From Bacilli bacterium (GTDB lineage: Bacteria; Bacillota_I; Bacilli_A; RF39; UBA660), in the NCBI GenBank assembly GCA_017461465.1, contig JAFTYN010000070.1:1-9323 (forward strand): DNA of 9,323 nt. Direction: 5' to 3'. Below the pieces are notes generated by a model. It was not told the origin of the DNA, ran no database searches, and was given only the letters and a program-made list of their open reading frames with translations. Shown piece after piece: positions 1 to 5,240 of the stretch (positions within the stretch are counted from its first letter, which is position 1; each line of letters starts with the position of its first letter). The position numbers were made by a program, and so were the translations under genes.

Positions 1-960
1 GCTGTACCAGAAGTACCAAGTGCTCCTGTAGCTCCAGTAGCACCTAGTGTTCCTGAAAAGCCAGCTATGCCAGCACCTGTTACACCAATAACAGCAGCAC
101 CAGTTTCAACTCCTGTTGAAAAGAAGGAAGAAAAAGTAGAAACTGCTGATTCTAAAGTGGAAGCACCAGTAGAAGCTGAAGTTAAGAAAGAAGAGGCAAC
201 TGAAGTAGCTGCTTCAACACCAGTTGTTGTTACAGCACCAGCAGAAAATAAGGTAGAAGAAGTAAAAGAAGAAAAACCAGTAAAAGAAAAGAAAGAGAAA
301 AAAGGTAGTTCTTTAAGTCTTGGAACTTTTGTATTAGTAGTTTTATTACTTGCATCAATTGTATTAAACTGTTTCTTATTAATGGGAAATTCTGAAGATA
401 ATACTCCAGTAGAACCACAAGAAAAGCCAGTTGTAAGTGAGACTACTCAAACACTTTACTTCAATAATTATAAATTAGAAACTCCAAGTAATTGGATTGC
501 TGTTTCTACACAAAATGTTCCATACTTAACTATTATGGATAGAAGTGAAGAATGGGCTGTTACTATAGATGTTTCAAATGAAACAGATTCAGCATTAGTT
601 GAAAAAAGTGCAGAACAAATAAAAGAAGCATTTAAAAATAATAAATATTTATTTACTGATAGTTATCCAAAAAATGCAAATAATAGAGAATATTATGTAT
701 TTAAAGGTAAATATCAAAACTATACAGTATATGTTATAACTACTAAGTTAGAAAATAATACTACTGTAGTAGCAGATTTAAAATTTAAAGGTGAAGTAGA
801 AGAAGATGTACTTGAAAAAGTATTAACTACTATGAGTACAGTTTCTACAAAAAGTTTAACTGAATTCTATGATGAAAATTTTGATTTTGGTACAATCACA
901 GGTTTAGTAAAAGATAATTTAGTAGTAGAAAACATAGATACTACAGATGATAATAAGTAA
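1..960 (+). CDS. Partial gene: single-pass membrane protein with Ala/Pro/Val/Glu/Lys-rich tail, unknown function
   Basis: The reading frame is open from the first base of the window, so the start lies upstream; the ATG at 67 is an internal Met inside the same low-complexity stretch. 319 residues are visible, ending in TAA. Visible residues 1 to about 100 are rich in Ala, Pro, Val, Glu and Lys, with repeated PV/AP-type and EVKKEE-type runs and no clear domain. A Lys-rich patch (KEKKEKK) then precedes one hydrophobic helix at about 107-129, which places the N-terminal tail in the cytoplasm and the C-terminus outside (type II topology). The remaining 190 residues look like a folded mixed alpha/beta domain beginning near a YKLETPSNW segment. 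A terminator follows directly. I do not recognise the family. A surface or envelope role is inferred only from topology. Confidence 0.8.
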   Translation, partial: AVPEVPSAPVAPVAPSVPEKPAMPAPVTPITAAPVSTPVEKKEEKVETADSKVEAPVEAEVKKEEATEVAASTPVVVTAPAENKVEEVKEEKPVKEKKEKKGSSLSLGTFVLVVLLLASIVLNCFLLMGNSEDNTPVEPQEKPVVSETTQTLYFNNYKLETPSNWIAVSTQNVPYLTIMDRSEEWAVTIDVSNETDSALVEKSAEQIKEAFKNNKYLFTDSYPKNANNREYYVFKGKYQNYTVYVITTKLENNTTVVADLKFKGEVEEDVLEKVLTTMSTVSTKSLTEFYDENFDFGTITGLVKDNLVVENIDTTDDNK

Positions 961-962
961 GT

Positions 963-990
963 AGAAGGAAACTAGAAAGTTTCCTTCTTT
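963..990 (+). terminator. Intrinsic terminator after the membrane-protein gene
   Basis: A perfect 11-bp hairpin, arms 963-973 and 978-988 with loop AGAA, begins two bases after the stop codon. The T-rich stretch after it is interrupted (TTTCTAACTTTTA), so termination may be moderate. It separates the upstream gene from the asparagine unit. Confidence 0.75.
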
Positions 991-1009
991 CTAACTTTTA
1001 TAAAAGGGC

Positions 1010-1038
1010 TTGACAATTTTAAATATATATTTTATAAT
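1010..1038 (+). promoter_or_regulatory. Consensus sigma-A/sigma-70 type promoter of the tRNA-Asn / gatCAB-asnS-aspS unit
   Basis: A perfect -35 hexamer TTGACA (1010-1015), a 17-nt spacer and a perfect -10 hexamer TATAAT (1033-1038) lie just downstream of the previous terminator. Transcription would start near 1044-1046, right at the 5' base of the first T-box Stem I. This is the strongest promoter visible in the window. It fits a stable-RNA operon whose output is set afterwards by attenuation. Confidence 0.9.
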
Positions 1039-1062
1039 TGTTGACATAGGCGTTGAAGAAAC

Positions 1063-1135
1063 GAGTAATAATAAAAACTGATTAAAGCGAGTTAGGTATG
1101 GTGGAAGCTAACAATTAAGATTATTATGAAAAACA
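1063..1135 (+). repeat. 73-nt direct repeat, copy 1 (T-box Stem I core)
   Basis: This segment matches 1771-1843 at 72 of 73 positions. The single difference is T at 1115 versus A at 1823. It spans the loop-E strand, the distal Stem I elements and the specifier. Sequence outside it, including Stem III and the terminator loop, has diverged between the two leaders. Confidence 0.9.
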
Positions 1136-1270
1136 ATTCGGAGCTATTTATTTGAAGTAGTAGTAGGATAAATCGGTTGTAATCCGTTACCAAGTTACAA
1201 GAGTGATTATAGTAGAATAATATGAAATAAATTGCATACTATAATAATGTGGGTGGTACCGCGGATATAC

Positions 1271-1315
1271 AACAGTAGTTCGTCCCTAGTGGATATTTTG
1301 AAGTACTGTTTTTTT
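1271..1315 (+). terminator. Regulated terminator of T-box 1
   Basis: Arms AACAGTA (1271-1277) and TACTGTT (1304-1310) enclose a further TTC/GAA pairing and are followed by T1309-1315. The 5' arm and the CGTCCC stretch overlap the antiterminator, so the two structures exclude each other. It sits only 10 nt before the first tRNA, so it would gate the whole array. Confidence 0.88.
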
Positions 1316-1325
1316 ATTAAAATTT

Positions 1326-1402
1326 GCTCAATTAGCTCAGTCGGTAGTAGCATTTGACTGTTAATCAAAGGGTCGTAGGTTCGAGTCCTACATTGAGCGC
1401 CA
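1326..1402 (+). tRNA. tRNA-Asn(GUU), copy 1 of 5
   Basis: A full cloverleaf of 77 nt with encoded CCA. Acceptor GCTCAAT pairs with ATTGAGC, and the discriminator is G73. The anticodon stem TTTGA/TCAAA carries loop CTGTTAA with anticodon GTT. The T-arm is GTAGG-TTCGAGT-CCTAC. The D-stem GCTC/TAGC has a C13-U22 mismatch. Sequence is identical to copy 4. It is the first gene after the T-box 1 terminator. Confidence 0.96.
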
Positions 1403-1410
1403 TATAATTT

Positions 1411-1487
1411 GCCTAATTAGCTCAGTCGGTAGTAGCATTTGACTGTTAATCAAAGGGTCGTAGGTTCGAGTCCTACATTAGGCGCCA
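1411..1487 (+). tRNA. tRNA-Asn(GUU), copy 2 of 5
   Basis: Same 77-nt fold and anticodon GTT as copy 1, with encoded CCA. The acceptor is GCCTAAT paired with ATTAGGC: relative to copy 1 the changes on both strands keep pairing intact. An 8-nt A/T spacer separates it from copy 1. Confidence 0.96.
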
Positions 1488-1495
1488 TATAATTT

Positions 1496-1572
1496 GCCTG
1501 ATTAGCTCAGTCGGTAGCAGCATTTGACTGTTAATCAAAGGGTCGTAGGTTCGAGTCCTACATCAGGCGCCA
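1496..1572 (+). tRNA. tRNA-Asn(GUU), copy 3 of 5
   Basis: Same fold, anticodon GTT and encoded CCA. The acceptor is GCCTGAT paired with ATCAGGC. It is the only copy with C rather than T at position 22 (GGTAGCAGC in the D-arm), which leaves a C13-C22 mismatch instead of C-U. An 8-nt spacer lies upstream. Confidence 0.96.
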
Positions 1573-1579
1573 TTTATTT

Positions 1580-1656
1580 GCTCAATTAGCTCAGTCGGTA
1601 GTAGCATTTGACTGTTAATCAAAGGGTCGTAGGTTCGAGTCCTACATTGAGCGCCA
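1580..1656 (+). tRNA. tRNA-Asn(GUU), copy 4 of 5
   Basis: Sequence-identical to copy 1 over the whole mature tRNA, including the GCTCAAT/ATTGAGC acceptor and CCA. The 7-nt spacer before it (TTTATTT) differs from the 8-nt TATAATTT spacers elsewhere in the array, which may mark a duplication boundary. Confidence 0.96.
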
Positions 1657-1664
1657 TATAATTT

Positions 1665-1741
1665 GCCTGATTAGCTCAGTCGGTAGTAGCATTTGACTGT
1701 TAATCAAAGGGTCGTAGGTTCGAGTCCTACATCAGGCGCCA
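1665..1741 (+). tRNA. tRNA-Asn(GUU), copy 5 of 5
   Basis: Anticodon GTT, encoded CCA, acceptor GCCTGAT paired with ATCAGGC as in copy 3, but T at position 22. A TTTA then T8 stretch (1742-1753) follows, directly before T-box 2. There is no dedicated hairpin before the T-run, so read-through into T-box 2 is likely. RNase processing of this tRNA 3' end would leave T-box 2 with a processed 5' end. Confidence 0.96.
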
Positions 1742-1770
1742 TTTATTTTTTTTATAAGCGATGAATAAGA

Positions 1771-1843
1771 GAGTAATAATAAAAACTGATTAAAGCGAGT
1801 TAGGTATGGTGGAAGCTAACAATAAAGATTATTATGAAAAACA
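1771..1843 (+). repeat. 73-nt direct repeat, copy 2 (T-box Stem I core)
   Basis: Second copy of the Stem I core of T-box 1, 708 bp downstream in the same orientation. The two copies flank the tRNA array, so homologous recombination between them would delete the five tRNA genes and one T-box. Confidence 0.9.
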
Positions 1844-1954
1844 CTTAGGAGCTATTTTACTGAAATTAAGTAGGTTTAATCGGAATTAACCCGTTATCAA
1901 GTTAGAGAGATTACATATTTATATGTGATAAATTGGGTGGTACCGCGGATATTT

Positions 1955-1993
1955 ACAGTAATTCGTCCCTTTGGGATGATTACTGTTTTTTTT
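1955..1993 (+). terminator. Regulated terminator of T-box 2
   Basis: Arms ACAGTAAT (1955-1962) and ATTACTGT (1979-1986) plus TCCC/GGGA (1966-1969 with 1973-1976) form a hairpin followed by T1986-1993. CCC at 1967-1969 is also the antiterminator partner of GGG at 1935-1937. It ends about 8 nt before the gatC Shine-Dalgarno site. Confidence 0.92.
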
Positions 1994-2015
1994 ATACTTA
2001 GAAGGAGAGGATATT

Positions 2016-2312
2016 ATGGCAAAATTTACAGAAGAAATGGTTATTGATTATGCCGATAAATTACTAATTGGATTAACAGATGAAGAAGTTAAAATGGTAC
2101 TAGATGAATTTGAAGTTATTGATAAAAATATTAGTCTAGTAAATGAAATACCTGGAATTGAAAAAGTAGAACCTATGACACATTGTTTAGATGATTTTAT
2201 TTATGAACTTAGAGAAGATGTAGTAGAAGAGTCTACTCCTATTGATGATATACTTGCTAACTGTGATAGTTATCTAAATAGAGAAGTAAAAGTACCAAAG
2301 GTGGTGGAATAA
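2016..2312 (+). CDS. gatC: Aspartyl/glutamyl-tRNA amidotransferase subunit C
   Basis: GatC is the small, catalytically inactive subunit that wraps round GatA and tethers it to GatB in the cytoplasmic amidotransferase. This enzyme converts Glu-tRNA-Gln to Gln-tRNA-Gln, or Asp-tRNA-Asn to Asn-tRNA-Asn. The 98 residues match the usual size of about 95-100. The pattern fits: an N-terminal helix with ADKLLIGLTDEEV, a middle region with VEPMTHCLDD (compare VEPTTH in the family), LREDVV, and the closing VKVPKVVE (compare FKVPKVLE). The ATG is preceded by AAGGAG (2002-2007) with an 8-nt spacer. It is first in the protein-coding part of the operon, directly behind T-box 2, and one base separates its stop from gatA. 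Confidence 0.95.
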   Translation: MAKFTEEMVIDYADKLLIGLTDEEVKMVLDEFEVIDKNISLVNEIPGIEKVEPMTHCLDDFIYELREDVVEESTPIDDILANCDSYLNREVKVPKVVE

Positions 2313-2313
2313 T

Positions 2314-3774
2314 ATGAAATATATGACTAAAAGTATTGAAGAATTACATGCTTTATTAAAAGAAGGTAAAGTAACTTCAAAAGAATTAATTAAAGAATCT
2401 TTAGAGCGTTCACATGAAGTTCAAGAAAAATATAATGCTTTTGTAACTATTCTTGATGATGCTAAAGAAGTAGAAGTGACAGATAATTTACTTTCTGGCA
2501 TACCATATGGTATTAAAGATAACTATAGTACTAAAGGAATTTTAAGTACAGGTTCATCAAATACATTAAAAGATTATGTTCCATTTTTTACAGCTACTTC
2601 TATTGAAAATTTAGAAAAAGCAGGAGCAGTAGCAGTAAATAAAACTGTTCTAGATGAATTTGGTATGGGTGGAACAGGAACTACAGGTCATACAGGTACA
2701 GTATTAAATCCATGGGATAAAGAGCGTATGTGTGCAGGATCTTCTGCTGGTTCAGCTTGTGCTGTTGCGGCAGGTGTTTATCCATATGCTACAGGTTCAG
2801 ACACAGGTGATTCAATTCGTAAACCAGCTGCATATTGTGGTATTGTCGGATATAAACCAACATATGGTATGATTTCAAGATATGGTTTATTTCCATTTGC
2901 AAGTAGTTTAGATCATGCTGGTGTCCTTTCTAGAAACGTTAAGGATGCAGCAATCGTTATCGATAATATGAAAGGTATCGATAAAAATGATATGACAACT
3001 TGGGATTCAAAAGATGTTCATTTATATGAAAGTATAGATGGAAAAGTAGAAGATAAAAAGTTATGCTATATTAAAGAAATTTGTGATATTGAAAATTATC
3101 CAAATGCATCATTAGAATTAAAAGAACATTTAGAAAACTTTAATAAAGCATTAGAAAAATGTAAAAAGCTTGGAATGGAAGTAGAAGAAGTAAGTGTAGA
3201 TAAAACATTATTAAATGCACTTGCATCAGTATATGTAGTTATTTCATGTGCAGAAGCTACTTCAAATATGTCAAACTTAACAGGTATTATCTTTGGTCCA
3301 AGAGGAGAAGGAGATAATTATATAGATATGATGAAAAACTATCGTACTGCAGGTTTTTCACCACTTATTAAAAGAAGATTCGTAATAGGATCTTATGTAC
3401 TTCAAGCAGATAATAAAGATAGATATTTCCATAATGCTCAAAGAGTAAGAAGACTTCTTGTTGATACATGGAATAAACTATTTGAAAAATATGATGCAGT
3501 TATTCTTCCTGTTGGTAGTGGTCCAGCTAAATTATTAGATGGCTCTAAAACAGTACTTGAAGAAGATGATACAACTGCACTTGAAGAACACTTACAAATA
3601 GGAAACTTTGGAGGATTCCCTTCGATAACAATTCCAGATGGTTTTGTAAGTAACCTTCCAGTAGGTTTAAATATAACTGGTAAATGTTATGATGACGCAA
3701 ATGTATTAAATATAGCTTATGCTTTAGAAAGTGTAATGGATTATAAAGATCAAATAGCTAAGGAGGTAAAATAA
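2314..3774 (+). CDS. gatA: Aspartyl/glutamyl-tRNA amidotransferase subunit A (amidase)
   Basis: GatA is the glutaminase subunit. It releases ammonia from Gln or Asn and passes it to GatB. At 486 residues it has normal length. The amidase-signature triad is visible: Lys68 in YGIKDN, cis-Ser143 in AGSSAGSA, and nucleophile Ser167 in GSDTGDSIRKPA; the 24-residue gap between the serines matches the family. Two departures from the common pattern stand out: Asp166 instead of Gly just before the nucleophile, and GTGTTGHTG where SSTETSAFG-like sequence is usual. From memory, Mollicute GatA proteins also carry such variants. The ATG at 2314 has AGGTGG (2299-2304) upstream at a workable distance; the ATG at 2323 is possible but less well spaced. 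The stop overlaps the gatB start by one base. Confidence 0.95.
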   Translation: MKYMTKSIEELHALLKEGKVTSKELIKESLERSHEVQEKYNAFVTILDDAKEVEVTDNLLSGIPYGIKDNYSTKGILSTGSSNTLKDYVPFFTATSIENLEKAGAVAVNKTVLDEFGMGGTGTTGHTGTVLNPWDKERMCAGSSAGSACAVAAGVYPYATGSDTGDSIRKPAAYCGIVGYKPTYGMISRYGLFPFASSLDHAGVLSRNVKDAAIVIDNMKGIDKNDMTTWDSKDVHLYESIDGKVEDKKLCYIKEICDIENYPNASLELKEHLENFNKALEKCKKLGMEVEEVSVDKTLLNALASVYVVISCAEATSNMSNLTGIIFGPRGEGDNYIDMMKNYRTAGFSPLIKRRFVIGSYVLQADNKDRYFHNAQRVRRLLVDTWNKLFEKYDAVILPVGSGPAKLLDGSKTVLEEDDTTALEEHLQIGNFGGFPSITIPDGFVSNLPVGLNITGKCYDDANVLNIAYALESVMDYKDQIAKEVK

Positions 3775-5231
3775 TGGATAAATATAAAGTACTTATTGGA
3801 CTTGAAATGCACTGTGAAATTAGTGAAACTAATACTAAAGTATTTTCAAGTGCTGAAAACTCTTACAAAGATGAACCAAATAGTAACGTAAGACCAGTAG
3901 ATTTAGGTTTTCCAGGAACTTTACCTGTAGTAAATAAAGAAGCTGTTAAAAAAGCTTTAATGGCTAGTATAATTTTAAATTGTAAACAACCAGAGTTTAT
4001 TTATTTTGAAAGAAAAAATTATTACTATCCAGACTTACCAAAAGGATTCCAAATTACACAAGAAACTAAGCCAGCTCCAGTAGGAATCTATGGTGAACTT
4101 GAATATGAATGTAATGGTGAAATGAAGAAAGCTAGAATTAATAACATTCACTTAGAAGAAGATGCAGCTAGTACAGATCACTATTCAAGATATTCAACAA
4201 TTGACTATAATAGAGCAGGAGTTCCACTTTTAGAACTTGTTACTTATCCAGATTTTCGCTCTGCAGATGAAGCTGTTGCTTTCTTAGAGACAATGAGAAG
4301 AATATATCAATATGCAGGAATAAGTGAAGCAGATAGTCGTAAAGGCCAAGTTAGATGTGATGTAAACGTATCTATTATGGATAAAGATTTAGATGAAACA
4401 AAAGAAGAAAACTGGGGAACAAAAGTAGAAATTAAGAACGTTAACTCATTTAGTGGTGTTAGAGATGCTATCAATTATGAAATTGAAAGACAAATCGAAG
4501 CTAAAGAAAATGGTACATACGATGAAATGGAACAACAAACTAGACGTTGGGATGAAGCTTCAATGACTACTATTTATATGAGAGGTAAAGTAGATGCTAT
4601 CGATTATAAATATTTTGTTGAACCAAATATACCAAAATTTAAATTAGCAGAATCTTGGGTAGAAGAAATAAGAAAAAGTATTCCAGTACTTGCTAATGAA
4701 AGAAAACATACATACATAGAAGAATATGGTTTATCAAATTATGATGCAACTATATTAGTGAAAGAAAAATCAATATCTGATTTTTATGAAGAAACAATTA
4801 AATTAGGAGCAGATCCTAAAACTAGTTCAAACTGGATGACTACAGTTATTCTAGGACATCTAAATAAATATGAATTAGAAATTAAGGATATCTATTTAAC
4901 TCCAGAGTATTTAGTAGAATTAATTAACTTAGTAGAAAAAGGAGATATATCTTCTAAACAAAGTAAAGAAGTATTCTACAAAATCTTAGAAGATAAAAAA
5001 TCACCAAGTGAAATTGTTAAATCACTAGGAATGAAGCAAATTGGTGATGAAGATACTTTAAGACCAATGATTGTAAAAATTATTGAAGAACACTTAGATT
5101 TAATTGAAGAATACCGTAAAGGTAGAAATGTATTTGACTTCTTTGTAGGTCAAGTTATGAAACAAACTAGGGGACAAGCAAACCCAAGTTTAACTGCAAA
5201 AATTATTAAAGAGGAAATTGATAAAAGATAG
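3774..5231 (+). CDS. gatB: Aspartyl/glutamyl-tRNA amidotransferase subunit B
   Basis: GatB binds the misacylated tRNA, phosphorylates the Glu or Asp side chain with ATP, and amidates it with ammonia from GatA. The 485 residues fit the family. Conserved blocks run in order: IGLEMHCEI (8-16), GFPGTLPVVN (45-54), RKNYYYPDLPKG (80-91), HLEEDAAS (126-133), DYNRAGVPLLELV (144-156), GQVRCDVNVS (191-200), KVEIKNVNSF (217-226), and a YFVEP stretch of the DYRYFPEPD block. The last 150 residues or so resemble the helical YqeY-like tail that contacts tRNA. The start is set by a near-ideal AAGGAGG (3760-3766) inside the end of gatA, with TAATG stop-start overlap, so the two are probably translationally coupled. 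Stop TAG. Confidence 0.95.
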   Translation: MDKYKVLIGLEMHCEISETNTKVFSSAENSYKDEPNSNVRPVDLGFPGTLPVVNKEAVKKALMASIILNCKQPEFIYFERKNYYYPDLPKGFQITQETKPAPVGIYGELEYECNGEMKKARINNIHLEEDAASTDHYSRYSTIDYNRAGVPLLELVTYPDFRSADEAVAFLETMRRIYQYAGISEADSRKGQVRCDVNVSIMDKDLDETKEENWGTKVEIKNVNSFSGVRDAINYEIERQIEAKENGTYDEMEQQTRRWDEASMTTIYMRGKVDAIDYKYFVEPNIPKFKLAESWVEEIRKSIPVLANERKHTYIEEYGLSNYDATILVKEKSISDFYEETIKLGADPKTSSNWMTTVILGHLNKYELEIKDIYLTPEYLVELINLVEKGDISSKQSKEVFYKILEDKKSPSEIVKSLGMKQIGDEDTLRPMIVKIIEEHLDLIEEYRKGRNVFDFFVGQVMKQTRGQANPSLTAKIIKEEIDKR

Positions 5232-5234
5232 GTG
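5230..5234 (+). promoter_or_regulatory. Ribosome binding site that decides the asnS start
   Basis: AGGTG lies 6 nt before the ATG at 5241. The same AGGTG with a 6-nt gap precedes aspS (6627-6631, ATG at 6638). The alternative GTG at 5232 sits inside this site, and its nearest purine-rich stretch (5211-5216) is 15 nt away. ATG 5241 is therefore preferred. Confidence 0.75.
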
Positions 5235-5240
5235 AATAAA

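Larger units (their letters stand above)
1046..1315 (+). promoter_or_regulatory. T-box riboswitch 1, Asn-specific (AAC specifier), upstream of the tRNA-Asn array
   Basis: This is a complete T-box leader. Stem I carries the loop-E strand AGTA (1064-1067) opposite GAA (1128-1130), the AAAGCGA bulge strand (about 1084-1090) and the distal GGTGGAAGC element (about 1100-1108). The specifier loop reads GAA-A-AAC-A, placing AAC (Asn, pairs with anticodon GUU) at 1132-1134. A CGG/CCG stem lies near 1173-1186, and a 9-bp Stem III-like hairpin has arms 1206-1214 and 1237-1245. The T-box core GGGTGGTACCGCGG (1251-1264) contains the acceptor-binding TGGT (1254-1257), and CGTCCC (1281-1286) supplies the distal antiterminator strand. 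Uncharged tRNA-Asn should favour the antiterminator. The first genes downstream are tRNAs, not protein genes, which is unusual for this class. Confidence 0.95.
1756..1993 (+). promoter_or_regulatory. T-box riboswitch 2, Asn-specific (AAC specifier), leader of gatCAB-asnS-aspS
   Basis: A second full T-box. It has the loop-E strand AGTA (1772-1775) opposite GAA (1836-1838), the AAAGCGA bulge, the distal GGTGGAAGC element, and specifier AAC at 1840-1842 followed by A. A CGG/CCG stem lies at about 1881-1893. A Stem III-like hairpin has arms 1911-1918 and 1921-1928. The T-box core GGGTGGTACCGCGG is at 1935-1948, with TGGT at 1938-1941. The Asn specifier fits asnS and aspS downstream. I see no promoter of its own: nothing resembling a -35 lies at the right distance from the TATAAG near 1753-1758. 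Confidence 0.95.

Noticed and set aside
230..418. Reverse-strand open frame of 62 codons opposite the membrane-protein gene
   Set aside because: It is a shadow of the low-complexity and transmembrane coding on the other strand. Its Leu-rich translation mirrors Lys/Glu codons, and it has no ribosome site or family resemblance.
1403..1664. TATAAT hexamers in the spacers before tRNA copies 2, 3 and 5 as internal promoters
   Set aside because: The sequence at the -35 distance falls in the tRNA T-arm (TTCGAG) and does not match TTGACA, and there is no extended -10 TG. The A/T spacer following CCA explains the match.
1742..1753. T8 stretch after the last tRNA as an intrinsic terminator of the array
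   Set aside because: No hairpin ends directly before it; the nearest stable stem is the tRNA T-arm, more than ten bases away. Partial termination cannot be excluded, but I do not call it.
1046..1993. Repeat-rich leader and tRNA region as a CRISPR array or mobile element
   Set aside because: The repeats are fully explained by two T-box leaders and five tRNA genes. The spacers between tRNAs are 7-8 nt, and there is no transposase, integrase or terminal inverted repeat.
5232..5240. GTG at 5232 as the asnS start
   Set aside because: It overlaps the AGGTG ribosome site that serves the ATG at 5241 and has no well-spaced site of its own. It would change the protein by only three residues.
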